From a virus, in the IMG/VR virus record IMGVR_UViG_3300012005_000013, positions 1 through 44,080 of that record: DNA of 44,080 nt; one strand, written 5' to 3'. Position 1 is the stretch's first letter. The number at the start of each line of letters is the position of its first letter. A program made the position numbers and the translations under genes. Shown here one piece after another: positions 6,283 through 13,854 of this stretch. Below the pieces are notes generated by a model. It had not been told where the DNA came from, did not search any database, and saw only the letters and a list, made by a program, of their open reading frames with translations.

Positions 6283-7385
6283 CTAGCCAGCGAGGCCAGA
6301 TCATCCGCATCGACCGAGGCAAGTACGCGGTGCGTTGGCGCGATGGAGTGAGTCGCCGGCAGCGGACCGGGTTCGCGTCGCGCGGCGAGGCTCGCAACTG
6401 GATCGACCTCGAACTGCAACGCATCCGCTCGGGCACCGCGACTCGGCCGCACGCGACGTTCCAAGAGCTTAGGACCGTCTTCATGGCCTCGTATTCGGCG
6501 GCGCCGTCGACGACGACGTGGATGCTCTTCCACCTGGAGAAGATCGAGAAGCAGTACAAGCGTCACGAGATCAGCCGCCTCGACGCTTCCGAGATCGCCG
6601 TATGGCGCCAATCGCTCCCGCCGGGGAGCGCTCACCAGACGATTAGGGTGTTTCGTCAGGTGATGGCGCAGGCCGTCGCGTGGGGATGGATCGACCGCAA
6701 CGTCCTCGCCGCCGTCAAGAATCCGCAGCCGCCCCGCACCGAGTTCTCGACCTTCGCCGGCTGGTCCGACGTGGAGCGGATCGCGGTCGAACTCGGAGAC
6801 CACTACCGAGCCGTCATCATCACGGGCGTCGGCACCGGCCTCCGCGTCGAAGAGATCTTCGGCCTCGAATGGAGCGACGTCGACCTCGACGCTCGCAGCG
6901 TCATGGTCCGCCGCGCCTACGCCAAGGGACGGCTCAAGCGGTACACGAAGACGAGCGGATCGACTCGCCGCGTGCCGCTCCGCAGAATCGTCGCCGACGA
7001 ACTCGCCCGCCACTCGACGTCCACGGGCAGGACGCGCGGCGTCGTCTTCACGAACGAGCACACCGGCCAGCGGATCAACCTTGCGAGCTGGCGACAGCGC
7101 GAGTGGGCGCCCGCATTCGAGGCGGCCGGCGCCGACCGGTTGAGGCCGTACGACATGCGCCACACGTACGCATCTTGGTCGCTCGCCGCGGGCGTGCCGC
7201 TCTTCTCGGTCGCTAGGCGGATGGGCACGAGCGCGCAGCAGATCCAACTCACCTACGGCCACCTCGTCGACGGCGCGGATGACGCCGAACGAGACCTGCT
7301 CGACGCGTGGGATTCAAGCGTTTCCCTGCAAGTTGGACGCGCTGGGGACGCATCACCGAACGAGGAAGGAACAAGCGATGAGTAG
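6279..7385 (+). CDS. int: Tyrosine integrase
   Basis: This 368-aa integrase has an N-terminal arm-binding region (about 1-60), a SAM-like core-binding domain (about 65-160) and a catalytic domain. Catalytic features: Arg in GTGLRVEEIFGL, Lys in the KTSGSTRRVPL hairpin, PYDMRHTYASW (RH motif; the usual His three residues before this Arg is Tyr), and the nucleophile Tyr in TYGHLVDG. It starts at the GTG of a GTGA overlap with xis. attP lies just behind its stop. The enzyme should integrate the genome at a host tRNA-Ala gene. Confidence 0.95.
   Translation: MTSQRGQIIRIDRGKYAVRWRDGVSRRQRTGFASRGEARNWIDLELQRIRSGTATRPHATFQELRTVFMASYSAAPSTTTWMLFHLEKIEKQYKRHEISRLDASEIAVWRQSLPPGSAHQTIRVFRQVMAQAVAWGWIDRNVLAAVKNPQPPRTEFSTFAGWSDVERIAVELGDHYRAVIITGVGTGLRVEEIFGLEWSDVDLDARSVMVRRAYAKGRLKRYTKTSGSTRRVPLRRIVADELARHSTSTGRTRGVVFTNEHTGQRINLASWRQREWAPAFEAAGADRLRPYDMRHTYASWSLAAGVPLFSVARRMGTSAQQIQLTYGHLVDGADDAERDLLDAWDSSVSLQVGRAGDASPNEEGTSDE
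7333..7351 (+). repeat. attP arm-site candidate, left copy
   Basis: TTGGACGCGCTGGGGACGC recurs at 7569-7587 in the same orientation with a single difference at position 12. The two copies flank the tRNA-derived core. Directly repeated arm-type sites bound by the integrase N-terminus are usual in attP. This copy lies inside the 3' end of int. Confidence 0.55.
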
Positions 7386-7407
7386 CAATCTGGCTCTAGG
7401 AGCCAAG

Positions 7408-7451
7408 TGGACCCTACCGGGATCGAACCGGTGGCCTCCTGCGTGCAAGGC
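7408..7451 (-). other. attP: attP core: 3' half of tRNA-Ala(TGC)
   Basis: Read on the minus strand this is the end of a tRNA: anticodon loop with TGC, GCAGG stem strand, 5-base variable loop AGGCC, a perfect T arm (ACCGG, TTCGATC, CCGGT), acceptor strand AGGGTCC and discriminator A. A U at position 70 fits the G3-U70 identity pair of tRNA-Ala. No 5' half is present, so it is not a tRNA gene but the attP core that restores the host tRNA on integration. Identity may continue a few bases past 7451. CCA is not encoded. Confidence 0.85.
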
Positions 7452-7568
7452 CAATCTCGGGGTAGACGCACCGGGTAGCAAGCGTACGCAAGCCTTGGCT
7501 GCGAGCGGGATCGAGGTCTCCGCGTTCGGCTCGCCGCCGAGCATCCAGACACCACGATTCTGGGCGTG

Positions 7569-7587
7569 TTGGACGCGCTCGGGACGC
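7569..7587 (+). repeat. attP arm-site candidate, right copy
   Basis: TTGGACGCGCTCGGGACGC is the partner of 7333-7351 (18 of 19 bases). It lies about 117 bases beyond the tRNA core. Apart from the attP elements, I see no convincing gene in 7386-7601. Confidence 0.55.
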
Positions 7588-7601
7588 GTGGCGGTGGCGT
7601 C

Positions 7602-7838
7602 GTGAGCGCGGCGGACTTCCGACTCGGCGAGGCCGGGAAGCGACTCGACCAGGCGAATGTAGATGTCGAGGCCGAACTCGCCAACATATCCACGTACCAG
7701 GCGGATATTGACGACGCGCAATGGAATCTCGACAACGCGGAAGCTGAGCTCCGCAACGCGCAGAACCGGCAGGAGATCGCGCAGGCGGAGTACGAGCTGA
7801 TCCGCGACGAGCCGCTGTCGAAGGCGGTGTCCTCGTGA
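7602..7838 (+). CDS. Coiled-coil hypothetical protein (78 aa)
   Basis: The GTG start at 7602 follows a GGTGG motif. The product is a long acidic helix (ANISTYQADIDDAQWNLDNA, EAELRNAQNRQEIAQAEYEL), probably a coiled coil. It is the first gene after attP. In the prophage it would lie at the opposite end of the element from int. No family is recognised. Confidence 0.6.
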   Translation: MSAADFRLGEAGKRLDQANVDVEAELANISTYQADIDDAQWNLDNAEAELRNAQNRQEIAQAEYELIRDEPLSKAVSS

Positions 7839-8068
7839 ACCCCCTCGCCGTCCTCGCCCGCGTCGCGATGCGGGCGTACCGCCGACTCCGTCCGAGTCGG
7901 GTGGAGCGTGAGCGTCACCGAGTCGCGAAGGCCGCGATCCTCGACCGGCTCGTCAGCGAGATCGCTGCGTTGCCGTCGCCGCTGGATGACATGGAGATCG
8001 TCGCAATCGCGATGAACACATTCAGCCGCACCACGGCTGTCGATCGGAAGTTTCGCGATGCTTCCTGA
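7835..8068 (+). CDS. Hypothetical basic protein (77 aa)
   Basis: The GTG start lies in a GTGA overlap. The N-terminal third is strongly basic (RVAMRAYRRLRPSRVERERH) and the rest is helical and acidic. No family is recognised. Confidence 0.55.
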   Translation: MNPLAVLARVAMRAYRRLRPSRVERERHRVAKAAILDRLVSEIAALPSPLDDMEIVAIAMNTFSRTTAVDRKFRDAS

Positions 8069-8384
8069 CCCGCTCGCACCGGGCACGAGAGTGCTGATCG
8101 AGGTCGAGGTCGTCAAGCCTCCGTATGCCGGAATGGTGTTCGTCCGGGACGAGGATGCTTGGTTCTGTACCGAAGAGGCCGACCTGATCCCGGAGTCCGC
8201 TGAGCGTGTCCGGCTCGCACTCGCCTACGCCGACGCGAGACGAGATTGGCTTGAAGCCACGGTCGCATGGCACCACAGCGAAGAGAACAAAGACGCGGCA
8301 CTCGTCGCGAACAGAGCACACCGCGCGGCCGTTGACGCTCTCGACGACTACGACCGCCGATCCGCGGAGGCCACCGATGTCTAA
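8058..8384 (+). CDS. Hypothetical protein (108 aa)
   Basis: The ATG at 8058 follows a GGAAG motif and overlaps the previous gene by 11 bases. The N-terminal half is beta-like (GTRVLIEVEVVKPPYAGMVF) and the C-terminal half is a charged helix (RVRLALAYADARRDWLEATV). No family is recognised. Confidence 0.6.
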   Translation: MLPDPLAPGTRVLIEVEVVKPPYAGMVFVRDEDAWFCTEEADLIPESAERVRLALAYADARRDWLEATVAWHHSEENKDAALVANRAHRAAVDALDDYDRRSAEATDV

Positions 8385-8595
8385 GTGGATCGTCATCGAC
8401 CACATGGGCGAATCCGAGTACGTGATCGTCGAGGCCGACACGGCCCTCGAAGCGGCGAAACAGTCGCCTTGGCCCGGAGACGGCGCAGACGAGGGTGAGG
8501 ATTACTACGTCTCGGTCCAACCGGCCGGCGATCCCGAGATCATCGTCCTACGGATCGCAACGCTCGACGAGGAGGCCAACGATGGCGAGTACTGA
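8377..8595 (+). CDS. Hypothetical acidic protein (72 aa)
   Basis: I chose the ATG at 8377 because GGAGG lies just upstream and the preceding in-frame stretch is out-of-frame shadow of the earlier gene. The protein is acidic, with short strands (KWIVIDHMGESEYVIVEADT). No family is recognised. Confidence 0.55.
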   Translation: MSKWIVIDHMGESEYVIVEADTALEAAKQSPWPGDGADEGEDYYVSVQPAGDPEIIVLRIATLDEEANDGEY

Positions 8596-9037
8596 CTTCC
8601 AAGCCGGCGACATCGTCTACGACGTCGACCGACCAGACCTTGTGTTCCGGATGGTCCGACCTCTCTCCGCGACGGATGCGCAGGGCACGATTGTCCTCGT
8701 CTCCCATCCGTCTGATCGTGCGAAGGCGGCTGCGCTCGACGAGATCCGCGCCGCCGAGCGCGGACCGCGGGAGGGAGATGTCACGTTCTTCGCTCGCCGC
8801 GTCCGACTCATCCTCGCGCGGCTCGACGGCGACCAGCACTACGTTCCCCGACTCGGCGACCGCGTGACCCTACCCGGAAACCAACGCTTCACCGGGCCGG
8901 GGCGCATCGAGATCGTCGACGTCGTGCACTCAGAAACGAACTACTGCGTCCACATGGACACCGGCAAGAAAGTCTGGTGCGAAGCCGGCAAGATGGCGCG
9001 GCTCGACGACGACCAGGAGAGGGCCGATGGCAAGTAA
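8582..9037 (+). CDS. Hypothetical protein (151 aa), two beta-rich segments
   Basis: The ATG at 8582 follows GAGGAGG. Two segments look like small beta barrels: FQAGDIVYDVDRPDLVFRMV near the start, and LGDRVTLPGNQRFTGPGRIE through VHMDTGKKVWCEAGKM near the end. The second is reminiscent of KOW/Tudor-type barrels. Function unknown. Confidence 0.55.
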   Translation: MASTDFQAGDIVYDVDRPDLVFRMVRPLSATDAQGTIVLVSHPSDRAKAAALDEIRAAERGPREGDVTFFARRVRLILARLDGDQHYVPRLGDRVTLPGNQRFTGPGRIEIVDVVHSETNYCVHMDTGKKVWCEAGKMARLDDDQERADGK

Positions 9038-9233
9038 CGACGTCGAACTGGTCCAGGTCGAGATGGAGCGGTTCCGGCACATGTCGAAGTCGGCAGCCGC
9101 GATCAACGAACTCCTGTTCTTCCGCAACATGTTCATGGCGCGTGAGGATCGCACGTACGACGATAACGTTTTCGAGCTGGGCGTCTGGACGCTCGACGTC
9201 CTAATCGGGTTCGACCAGGAGCAGGCGTCGTGA
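9027..9233 (+). CDS. Hypothetical helical protein (68 aa)
   Basis: The ATG at 9027 lies 11 bases inside the previous gene, after GAGAGGG. The sequence is helical (MERFRHMSKSAAAINELLFF) with an acidic C-terminus. No family is recognised. Confidence 0.55.
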   Translation: MASNDVELVQVEMERFRHMSKSAAAINELLFFRNMFMAREDRTYDDNVFELGVWTLDVLIGFDQEQAS

Positions 9234-9715
9234 TCGGCCACTGCCCCGCCTGCAAAGCCAAAGCCGTCCTCACGATCCGCAACAACGGCAAAACACGCTG
9301 CGGCTGGTGTCACGCCGAGTGGACTCTAGGCGGACCCGTCACACGCGCCAGAGACGACAAGCCGAGCCTCCGTCTGCCTGTCGTCGTGCGAAGGCTCAAC
9401 GAGCGAGAGCAAGCCGATCGAGCCGAGCGAGCCAGAGACGCTCGGCGGCGCGGGTATTCGTGGCGGATCGTCGCCGCCGAGGTCGGCTACTCGACCGCAG
9501 CCATCGCCGAAAAGGCCGTCCGCAGACTCAACGAGCGAGAGCGAGCCGAGCGAGCCAGAGGCGCGTTGGACACGCACCGGGCGCAGGCAGCTCGAGACGC
9601 CAGACGCCAGGGCCTCTCATGGAGACTCGTCGCCATGCACGCGGGCTATGGCGACCAGCACAACGCACGACGCGCCGTATCGAGACTCATCGAGCAAGAG
9701 CGGAGAGCAGCGTGA
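9230..9715 (+). CDS. Zinc-ribbon protein with two tandem HTH-like repeats
   Basis: The N-terminus is a zinc ribbon (CPACK at residues about 5-9, RCGWCH at about 23-28). Two copies of one module follow: RARDARRRGYSWRIVAAEVG with YSTAAIAEKAVRRLNERER, then AARDARRQGLSWRLVAMHAG with YGDQHNARRAVSRLIEQER. Each resembles a trihelical HTH with a basic leader. The protein probably binds DNA or RNA at a repeated or extended site. It starts at the GTG of a GTGA overlap. It sits just upstream of the resolvase. Confidence 0.6.
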   Translation: MIGHCPACKAKAVLTIRNNGKTRCGWCHAEWTLGGPVTRARDDKPSLRLPVVVRRLNEREQADRAERARDARRRGYSWRIVAAEVGYSTAAIAEKAVRRLNERERAERARGALDTHRAQAARDARRQGLSWRLVAMHAGYGDQHNARRAVSRLIEQERRAA

Positions 9716-9813
9716 CTCCGCCACCAGCCAAGCCACCAATCGACTGGGTGTCGATCCAATCCGAGCACGCGCCGGCGCCATTCTCGAGGCCACTCGACGG
9801 GAGAGACGCGTGA
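9712..9813 (+). CDS. Short proline-rich protein (33 aa)
   Basis: Four-base GTGA overlaps at both ends and a GGAG upstream make this 33-codon frame likely to be translated. The product starts MTPPPAKPPIDWVS. It may act mainly as a coupling leader for the resolvase gene. No function can be assigned. Confidence 0.4.
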   Translation: MTPPPAKPPIDWVSIQSEHAPAPFSRPLDGRDA

Positions 9814-10361
9814 GCGCCTTGATCGCAGGCTTCGACCTCGGCGTGCGGCGCCTCTCGGTCGCCCTCATCGCGATGGATCCAGACAACGACGCCGAGACCG
9901 AGATCATCATCCAATCAGGCGTCATCCTCGACGACGACGACGAAGCAACCCGACTCCAAAGCCTCGGCACACTCACCAGAATCCTCCTCTGCACCAACGA
10001 AGACATCGTCATGGCGTGCATCGAACGCCCAGCCGGCAACGGCTCGCAGACCATGAGCGCCGCATTCGGAGCCGTCTGCTCAGCCATCCCAACCCGCATC
10101 CAGACACGGAGCCTCTACCCCCAGTCGATCAGGAAAACACTAAGCCTCCCGCAGAGCGGCAGACTCCTCACGTTCGAGGGAGCGCCAGCTCGCGCTAGGA
10201 CTAGAGCGCACAAGCATCACCTAATGATCGAGGCTGCCGAATGGCTCGCCGAGCGCGGATACAACGCGCCGATCACGCACGACGACGCCGACGCCGTCCA
10301 CTGCGCACGAGCCGCACGGATCCGCGAGTGGGCCGACACCGAGAGCATCGAGGCCGCGTGA
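9810..10361 (+). CDS. RuvC-like Holliday junction resolvase
   Basis: The 183-aa protein fits the RNase-H-fold RuvC pattern: first acidic residue in IAGFDLGVRRLSVALI, second in VMACIERPAG and the last pair in THDDADAVHCARAA. These four acidic residues would bind two metal ions and nick four-way junctions. A basic region (APARARTRAHKHH) may contact DNA. Phage resolvases debranch replication and recombination intermediates before packaging. It starts at the GTG of a GTGA overlap, just ahead of the zinc-ribbon gene and the helicase. Confidence 0.75.
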   Translation: MSALIAGFDLGVRRLSVALIAMDPDNDAETEIIIQSGVILDDDDEATRLQSLGTLTRILLCTNEDIVMACIERPAGNGSQTMSAAFGAVCSAIPTRIQTRSLYPQSIRKTLSLPQSGRLLTFEGAPARARTRAHKHHLMIEAAEWLAERGYNAPITHDDADAVHCARAARIREWADTESIEAA

Positions 10362-10561
10362 TCCCGCACCGAAACGACGACTCCGCCAACCTCGGCGGCG
10401 ACCTCATCATCGAAACCTGGATGCTCGGCGGACGACCAAACCAGACCCAGCCCGCCGCATCGTGCCGGCGCTGCGGCTGTCGACTCAGCGTGTATCGGGA
10501 TCGCGGAGACGTCGTCTGCGCGCCCTGCTCCACGACCCGAGACGGAGAGGCCGCCGCGTGA
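10358..10561 (+). CDS. Small zinc-ribbon protein (67 aa)
   Basis: CRRCGCR and VVCAPC provide two Cys pairs spaced as in a zinc ribbon (residues about 37-57). It is coupled by GTGA overlaps to the resolvase and helicase genes, suggesting a nucleic-acid role in replication. No closer family is recognised. Confidence 0.6.
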   Translation: MIPHRNDDSANLGGDLIIETWMLGGRPNQTQPAASCRRCGCRLSVYRDRGDVVCAPCSTTRDGEAAA

Positions 10562-11916
10562 CACCAGTCTCACCAAGCAACGAGACCGCCGAGCAGGCAA
10601 TCCTCGGCGCAGCCTTCCTCTCCGACTCCTACCTCGAGCAAGTCCTCGACCAGGTCCACGAGGACGACTACACGAGGACCAGGCACCGCCTCATCCATCG
10701 AGCCATCGCAGCCGTGCACCAGGCCGGCGGCGGCATCAACCAGATCCTCGTCTCCGCCTACCTCCGCGACCACGGCCAACTCGAAGACGTCGGCGGCGAA
10801 GCGTTCATCCACGGCCTCGCCGACACGACACCCATCAGCGTCCGACTCGACCAGACCATCGTCGAAGTCAAAGAGCTCTCAGCCAGGCGACGCATCATAG
10901 ACCTCGCCCTATCGAGCATCAGCGAGGCGCAGACCGGCGAGCGACCAGCCTCGGACGTCCTCCGAGACCTCGCCACCGCAGCCGACAACGCCTCGGCGCC
11001 AGCCCAGAGCAAGAGGCGACTCTACGACTATGACGACCTCATCCGCGCTTGGCACGCTGAAGAAGTCGAGAATCATCAGGACGGCGGCATCCGAACGGGA
11101 CTGCCGACCCTCGACGAGCAGCTCGGATCGCCATTCATGCGCGGCGAGGTCGTCTTCGTCGCCGCCAGGTCGGGCGCCGGCAAGACATGGCTCCTGCTCC
11201 AACTCGTCACCGCAGCACTCCAACGCCGAGCGCAAGCATCCGCGCTCGTCGCGACGCTAGAGATGCGGGCACCCGAGGTCGCGCACCGGCTCCTCGCACA
11301 GACCAGCAGGACTGATCCACACACCCTCGCCAAGATGGCGCTTGTCGGCGACGCCGACTCCGCTTCGCAGCTCGCCCGAGACTCCGAACCAGCACTCGAC
11401 CGGTGCCGATTCATCGACGCTCCATCCGGCCTCGACGACCTGCCACGAGACCTCGCGGCGATGCGGAAACAGAGCCTCGACCCGCACCTCGTTGCCCTCG
11501 ACTACGTCGGACTCGTCAAGCCGCGGCGAGGCGAGAATCCAAAGAACGCGTACGAGCGGACGAGCCGCATCGCGCTCGACCTCAAGGCGTTCGCGAAGGA
11601 AGAGAACGTCGTCGTCATCGCCGCCGTCCAGCTCAGCAGAGACGCAATCAGCGAAGGCAAGCGGCCATCGGTCGAGAAGCTCCGCGACTCCGGCCAGCTA
11701 GAGGAAGCCGCCGACCGGATCATCGGCGTCTGGGACCCCGCGAAGGCTCCGATGATGACCGACCAGGAACGGATGAGCCTCAAGGACGAGATCCGCGTCT
11801 GCGTCCTCAAGAACCGCAAGGGCTCGCAGGACGGCCACGAGATCGAACTCCACTACCACGAGGGACGCGGGCTCTACGAGCCCGCCGACCCGACCAGAGA
11901 GAGGTGGGCCGCGTGA
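10558..11916 (+). CDS. DnaB-like replicative helicase
   Basis: The 452-aa protein has a DnaB N-terminal domain (SNETAEQAILGAAFLSDSYL) and a RecA-like C-terminal motor. The motor shows Walker A AARSGAGKT, an acidic Walker-B-type strand HLVALDYVGLVKPRRG, and the VVVIAAVQLSR and SGQLEEAADRIIGV motifs. The length matches the family. It should unwind DNA at the fork as a hexamer. The start GTG lies in a GTGA overlap. The gene behind it is probably its loader or organizer. Confidence 0.9.
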   Translation: MTPVSPSNETAEQAILGAAFLSDSYLEQVLDQVHEDDYTRTRHRLIHRAIAAVHQAGGGINQILVSAYLRDHGQLEDVGGEAFIHGLADTTPISVRLDQTIVEVKELSARRRIIDLALSSISEAQTGERPASDVLRDLATAADNASAPAQSKRRLYDYDDLIRAWHAEEVENHQDGGIRTGLPTLDEQLGSPFMRGEVVFVAARSGAGKTWLLLQLVTAALQRRAQASALVATLEMRAPEVAHRLLAQTSRTDPHTLAKMALVGDADSASQLARDSEPALDRCRFIDAPSGLDDLPRDLAAMRKQSLDPHLVALDYVGLVKPRRGENPKNAYERTSRIALDLKAFAKEENVVVIAAVQLSRDAISEGKRPSVEKLRDSGQLEEAADRIIGVWDPAKAPMMTDQERMSLKDEIRVCVLKNRKGSQDGHEIELHYHEGRGLYEPADPTRERWAA

Positions 11917-12557
11917 GCGGATGGCTCCGAATCAACGACACGATGGACGAGGACGACGCGCTCCTCGACCTCGCCGAAGAACACGGACCGATCATCTGGG
12001 CCGTCTGGATCGTCGTGCTCTGCCAGGCCAAACGACGAGGACATCGAGGCGTCGTCAACGTCTCTCCGAAGCGAATCGGACGCAGTATCGGGGCTTCCGG
12101 GGACGAAGTCGACTCTGCGCTCGAATGTCTGGCGTCTACAGGTCTCATCAAGGAAGTAACGGTTACTTCCGTTAGTAACAAGAGGGTCGAAATCGCCTCC
12201 TGGAGCAAATTCCAAGAGGACCCGACGAACGCCGAAAGACAATCAAGATTCCGCGCCAATAGCCAAACCGAGAGCCAAGTAACGGTACACGCCGTTAGTA
12301 ACGGAAATAACGCAGACGGGACGGGACTTAAAGAACAGCGTGCGCGCGCCAAGGCGCGCACGCGGAACTCAACCAACCCAGCCGACTACACCGCGGCCGA
12401 ACGCCACGCCATCGTCGCCGCCGACGAAGCCGATCGCCAAGAACGCCAACGCCTCCTCCGAGAAGCCGACGTTGAACGCGCCACCCGAGAAGAAGCCAGC
12501 CTCCAACGCGTCATGCAGCGCGTCGCCGAGATCAAACAACGAGAGGACGCAGCATGA
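11913..12557 (+). CDS. Replisome organizer / replication initiator-like protein
   Basis: The N-terminal 90 residues (WLRINDTMDEDDALLDLAEE, IIWAVWIVVLCQAKRRGHRG) match the winged-helix domain of phage replisome organizers such as those of the DnaD/gpO type. A low-complexity linker with VTVTSVSN and VTVHAVSN repeats follows, then a charged C-terminal helix. As in lambda O, the repeats in the DNA behind that linker look like the replication origin itself (see 12152-12302). It would bind the origin and recruit the DnaB-like helicase encoded just upstream. GTGA start. The linker DNA is clearly AT-richer than its surroundings. Confidence 0.7.
   Translation: MSGWLRINDTMDEDDALLDLAEEHGPIIWAVWIVVLCQAKRRGHRGVVNVSPKRIGRSIGASGDEVDSALECLASTGLIKEVTVTSVSNKRVEIASWSKFQEDPTNAERQSRFRANSQTESQVTVHAVSNGNNADGTGLKEQRARAKARTRNSTNPADYTAAERHAIVAADEADRQERQRLLREADVERATREEASLQRVMQRVAEIKQREDAA
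12152..12302. other. ori: Candidate replication origin: two 26-bp iterons
   Basis: Two 26-base units (12154-12179 and 12277-12302) share AAGTAACGGT at the left and CCGTTAGTAAC at the right, with 5 variable central bases. Each is an imperfect inverted repeat of GTAACGG. The first also contains GGAAGTAAC-G-GTTACTTCC (12152-12170), a perfect 19-base palindrome. They lie in an AT-richer stretch inside the initiator gene, where lambda-like phages place their origin. The role is inferred. Confidence 0.55.
12338..12363. other. Strong hairpin beside the iterons
   Basis: GCGTGCGCGC (12338-12347) and GCGCGCACGC (12354-12363) form a 10-bp stem with a 6-base loop, inside the initiator gene and 35 bases after the second iteron. 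In the DNA it could extrude as a cruciform or serve as an ssDNA initiation or primase site. Confidence 0.4.
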
Positions 12558-12838
12558 ACTTCCACCCAGCACCAGGAGTCGTCCACCGCGTCGTCCTGAA
12601 GTTCGGCAGCGAGATCGTCGCCTACCCCGTCGTCGGATGGAAAACGCTAGACGGCCAGATCCGGCCATGCTGCACGCTCCCTGACGGACAAACTGGCCCC
12701 TGGATGACCGCCGACGGCGCCCACGCCCTCGAATCCCGCTTCATCGACGAAGACTGGAAGCCGCTCTCCGACTGGGACCGCTACCTCACCCAGGGCCAGC
12801 AGCGAATGGCGTCCAAAGAGCGGCGAGCGGCTGAGTGA
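12554..12838 (+). CDS. Hypothetical protein (94 aa)
   Basis: ATGA overlap at the start. The product is beta-rich and polar (VVLKFGSEIVAYPVVGWKTL) with one Cys-Cys pair and several Trp. No family is recognised. Confidence 0.6.
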   Translation: MNFHPAPGVVHRVVLKFGSEIVAYPVVGWKTLDGQIRPCCTLPDGQTGPWMTADGAHALESRFIDEDWKPLSDWDRYLTQGQQRMASKERRAAE

Positions 12839-13047
12839 CCATTTCTCCCGAGTCGTGGTGGGGCAGCGTCACCGCCGCAGAGTTCGACGCGCTGACGACG
12901 CCACAGCGTCACGCCGTCTCGCTCGCCGCTCACGGCGTCGGACAGCGCGAAGCGGCCAGGCTGATCGGCGTCAGCCGGACCGCGTACACGGATCGCCTAC
13001 GCCACGCCGAGCAGCGCATCCTCGCCTACCGATCGGAAGCAGCGTGA
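12835..13047 (+). CDS. Sigma-region-4-like HTH protein (70 aa)
   Basis: The core FDALTTPQRHAVSLAAHGVG, then QREAARLIGVSRTAYTDRLR, matches the sigma-70 region 4 / LuxR type HTH, followed by HAEQRILAYR. On its own such a domain is a small DNA-binding regulator. It sits near the end of the early operon, a suitable place for a late-gene activator, though that is inference. GTGA overlap start. Confidence 0.65.
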   Translation: MTISPESWWGSVTAAEFDALTTPQRHAVSLAAHGVGQREAARLIGVSRTAYTDRLRHAEQRILAYRSEAA

Positions 13048-13355
13048 TCTTCTCACCAGACCAACCCGCCTTCGTCGTGCGCCCGCCGAAGCCGAGCCGA
13101 ACGACGATCACCGAGACGCGGATCGTGGACCTGCGCTTCGTTGCGCTCGAAGCCAGCCTGGACGCGATTCGTCGCGACCAGGCGAACCACGTCGACACGA
13201 AGCAGCTCGACTCGTCGACGCCAGCCGGCCGCCGAGCCCTCCGCGGCATCCCCGTCATCGCCAATGGTGTCGGCGGAACACAACCCGGAACGAACCCGCT
13301 CGCCGAGACGCTCGCCCGGTCGGAGCAGAGCCGACGCGATAGGATGACGTCGTGA
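13044..13355 (+). CDS. Hypothetical protein (103 aa)
   Basis: The GTG lies in a GTGA overlap. The middle is a helix with mixed charge (LRFVALEASLDAIRRDQANH). The ends are Pro/Arg- and Thr/Gly-rich and probably unstructured. No family is recognised. Confidence 0.5.
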   Translation: MIFSPDQPAFVVRPPKPSRTTITETRIVDLRFVALEASLDAIRRDQANHVDTKQLDSSTPAGRRALRGIPVIANGVGGTQPGTNPLAETLARSEQSRRDRMTS

Positions 13356-13621
13356 GCACCCCCGCCTTCCGCCGGATGAGCGCCAATGAGGAGAGGATGC
13401 AGGTCGCCCTACGCCTCCTCGACCTCACCGAGAAGTTCGATCCGCAATCTCGGCTGCTCGCGAAGGCGATAGAACTCGCCAGCCAAATCATCGACGCTGA
13501 TGAGGACGAGCAACAGAGCGAGGAGGAGAGGCTGCGCAACGCCAGACATAACGCGTACACCGATCGCCTCATCGTCGCTCAACGGCGAATCATGGCCATC
13601 CGAGCGTCGAGATCCGCATGA
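13352..13621 (+). CDS. Hypothetical helical protein (89 aa)
   Basis: GTGA overlap at the start and GCATGA at the end. The product is helical (RMQVALRLLDLTEKFDPQSR) with an acidic middle. It ends NAYTDRLIVAQRRIMAIRAS, closely resembling the last part of the sigma-4-like protein two genes upstream (TAYTDRLRHAEQRILAYR). The shared C-terminal motif suggests common ancestry of the two small proteins. Confidence 0.55.
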   Translation: MSTPAFRRMSANEERMQVALRLLDLTEKFDPQSRLLAKAIELASQIIDADEDEQQSEEERLRNARHNAYTDRLIVAQRRIMAIRASRSA

Positions 13622-13854
13622 CCCCGATGAGTGACACCGACAGCGTCGTCCACATCGTCAAGGTCAAGCGCTCCGACGGCTCGTGGGAGATCGACTCGGT
13701 ATGGTCAAGCCGCCTCGACGCCATGGATCGATATGAGAAGGTCATCAATACGTTTCGCGACAACGCCGACGTCGAGGCGTGGCCGGTCTCCCGAGGCGAT
13801 GTGGAGCCGGGTCGCGCTCTCGTCGAGGCGTGGAGGAATCTCGCCAGTGACTGA
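13618..13854 (+). CDS. Hypothetical protein (78 aa)
   Basis: The ATG at 13618 overlaps the previous TGA; a second ATG at 13624 is also in frame. The product has a beta-like N-terminus (SVVHIVKVKRSDGSWEIDSV) and a helical remainder. No family is recognised. Confidence 0.55.
   Translation: MTPMSDTDSVVHIVKVKRSDGSWEIDSVWSSRLDAMDRYEKVINTFRDNADVEAWPVSRGDVEPGRALVEAWRNLASD

Noticed and set aside
7378-7605. 75-codon frame across attP with an AAGGAA site
   Set aside because: Its product is the translation of an antisense tRNA (WTLPGSNRWPPACKA), a well-known false protein; the overlap with the next GTG is probably chance.
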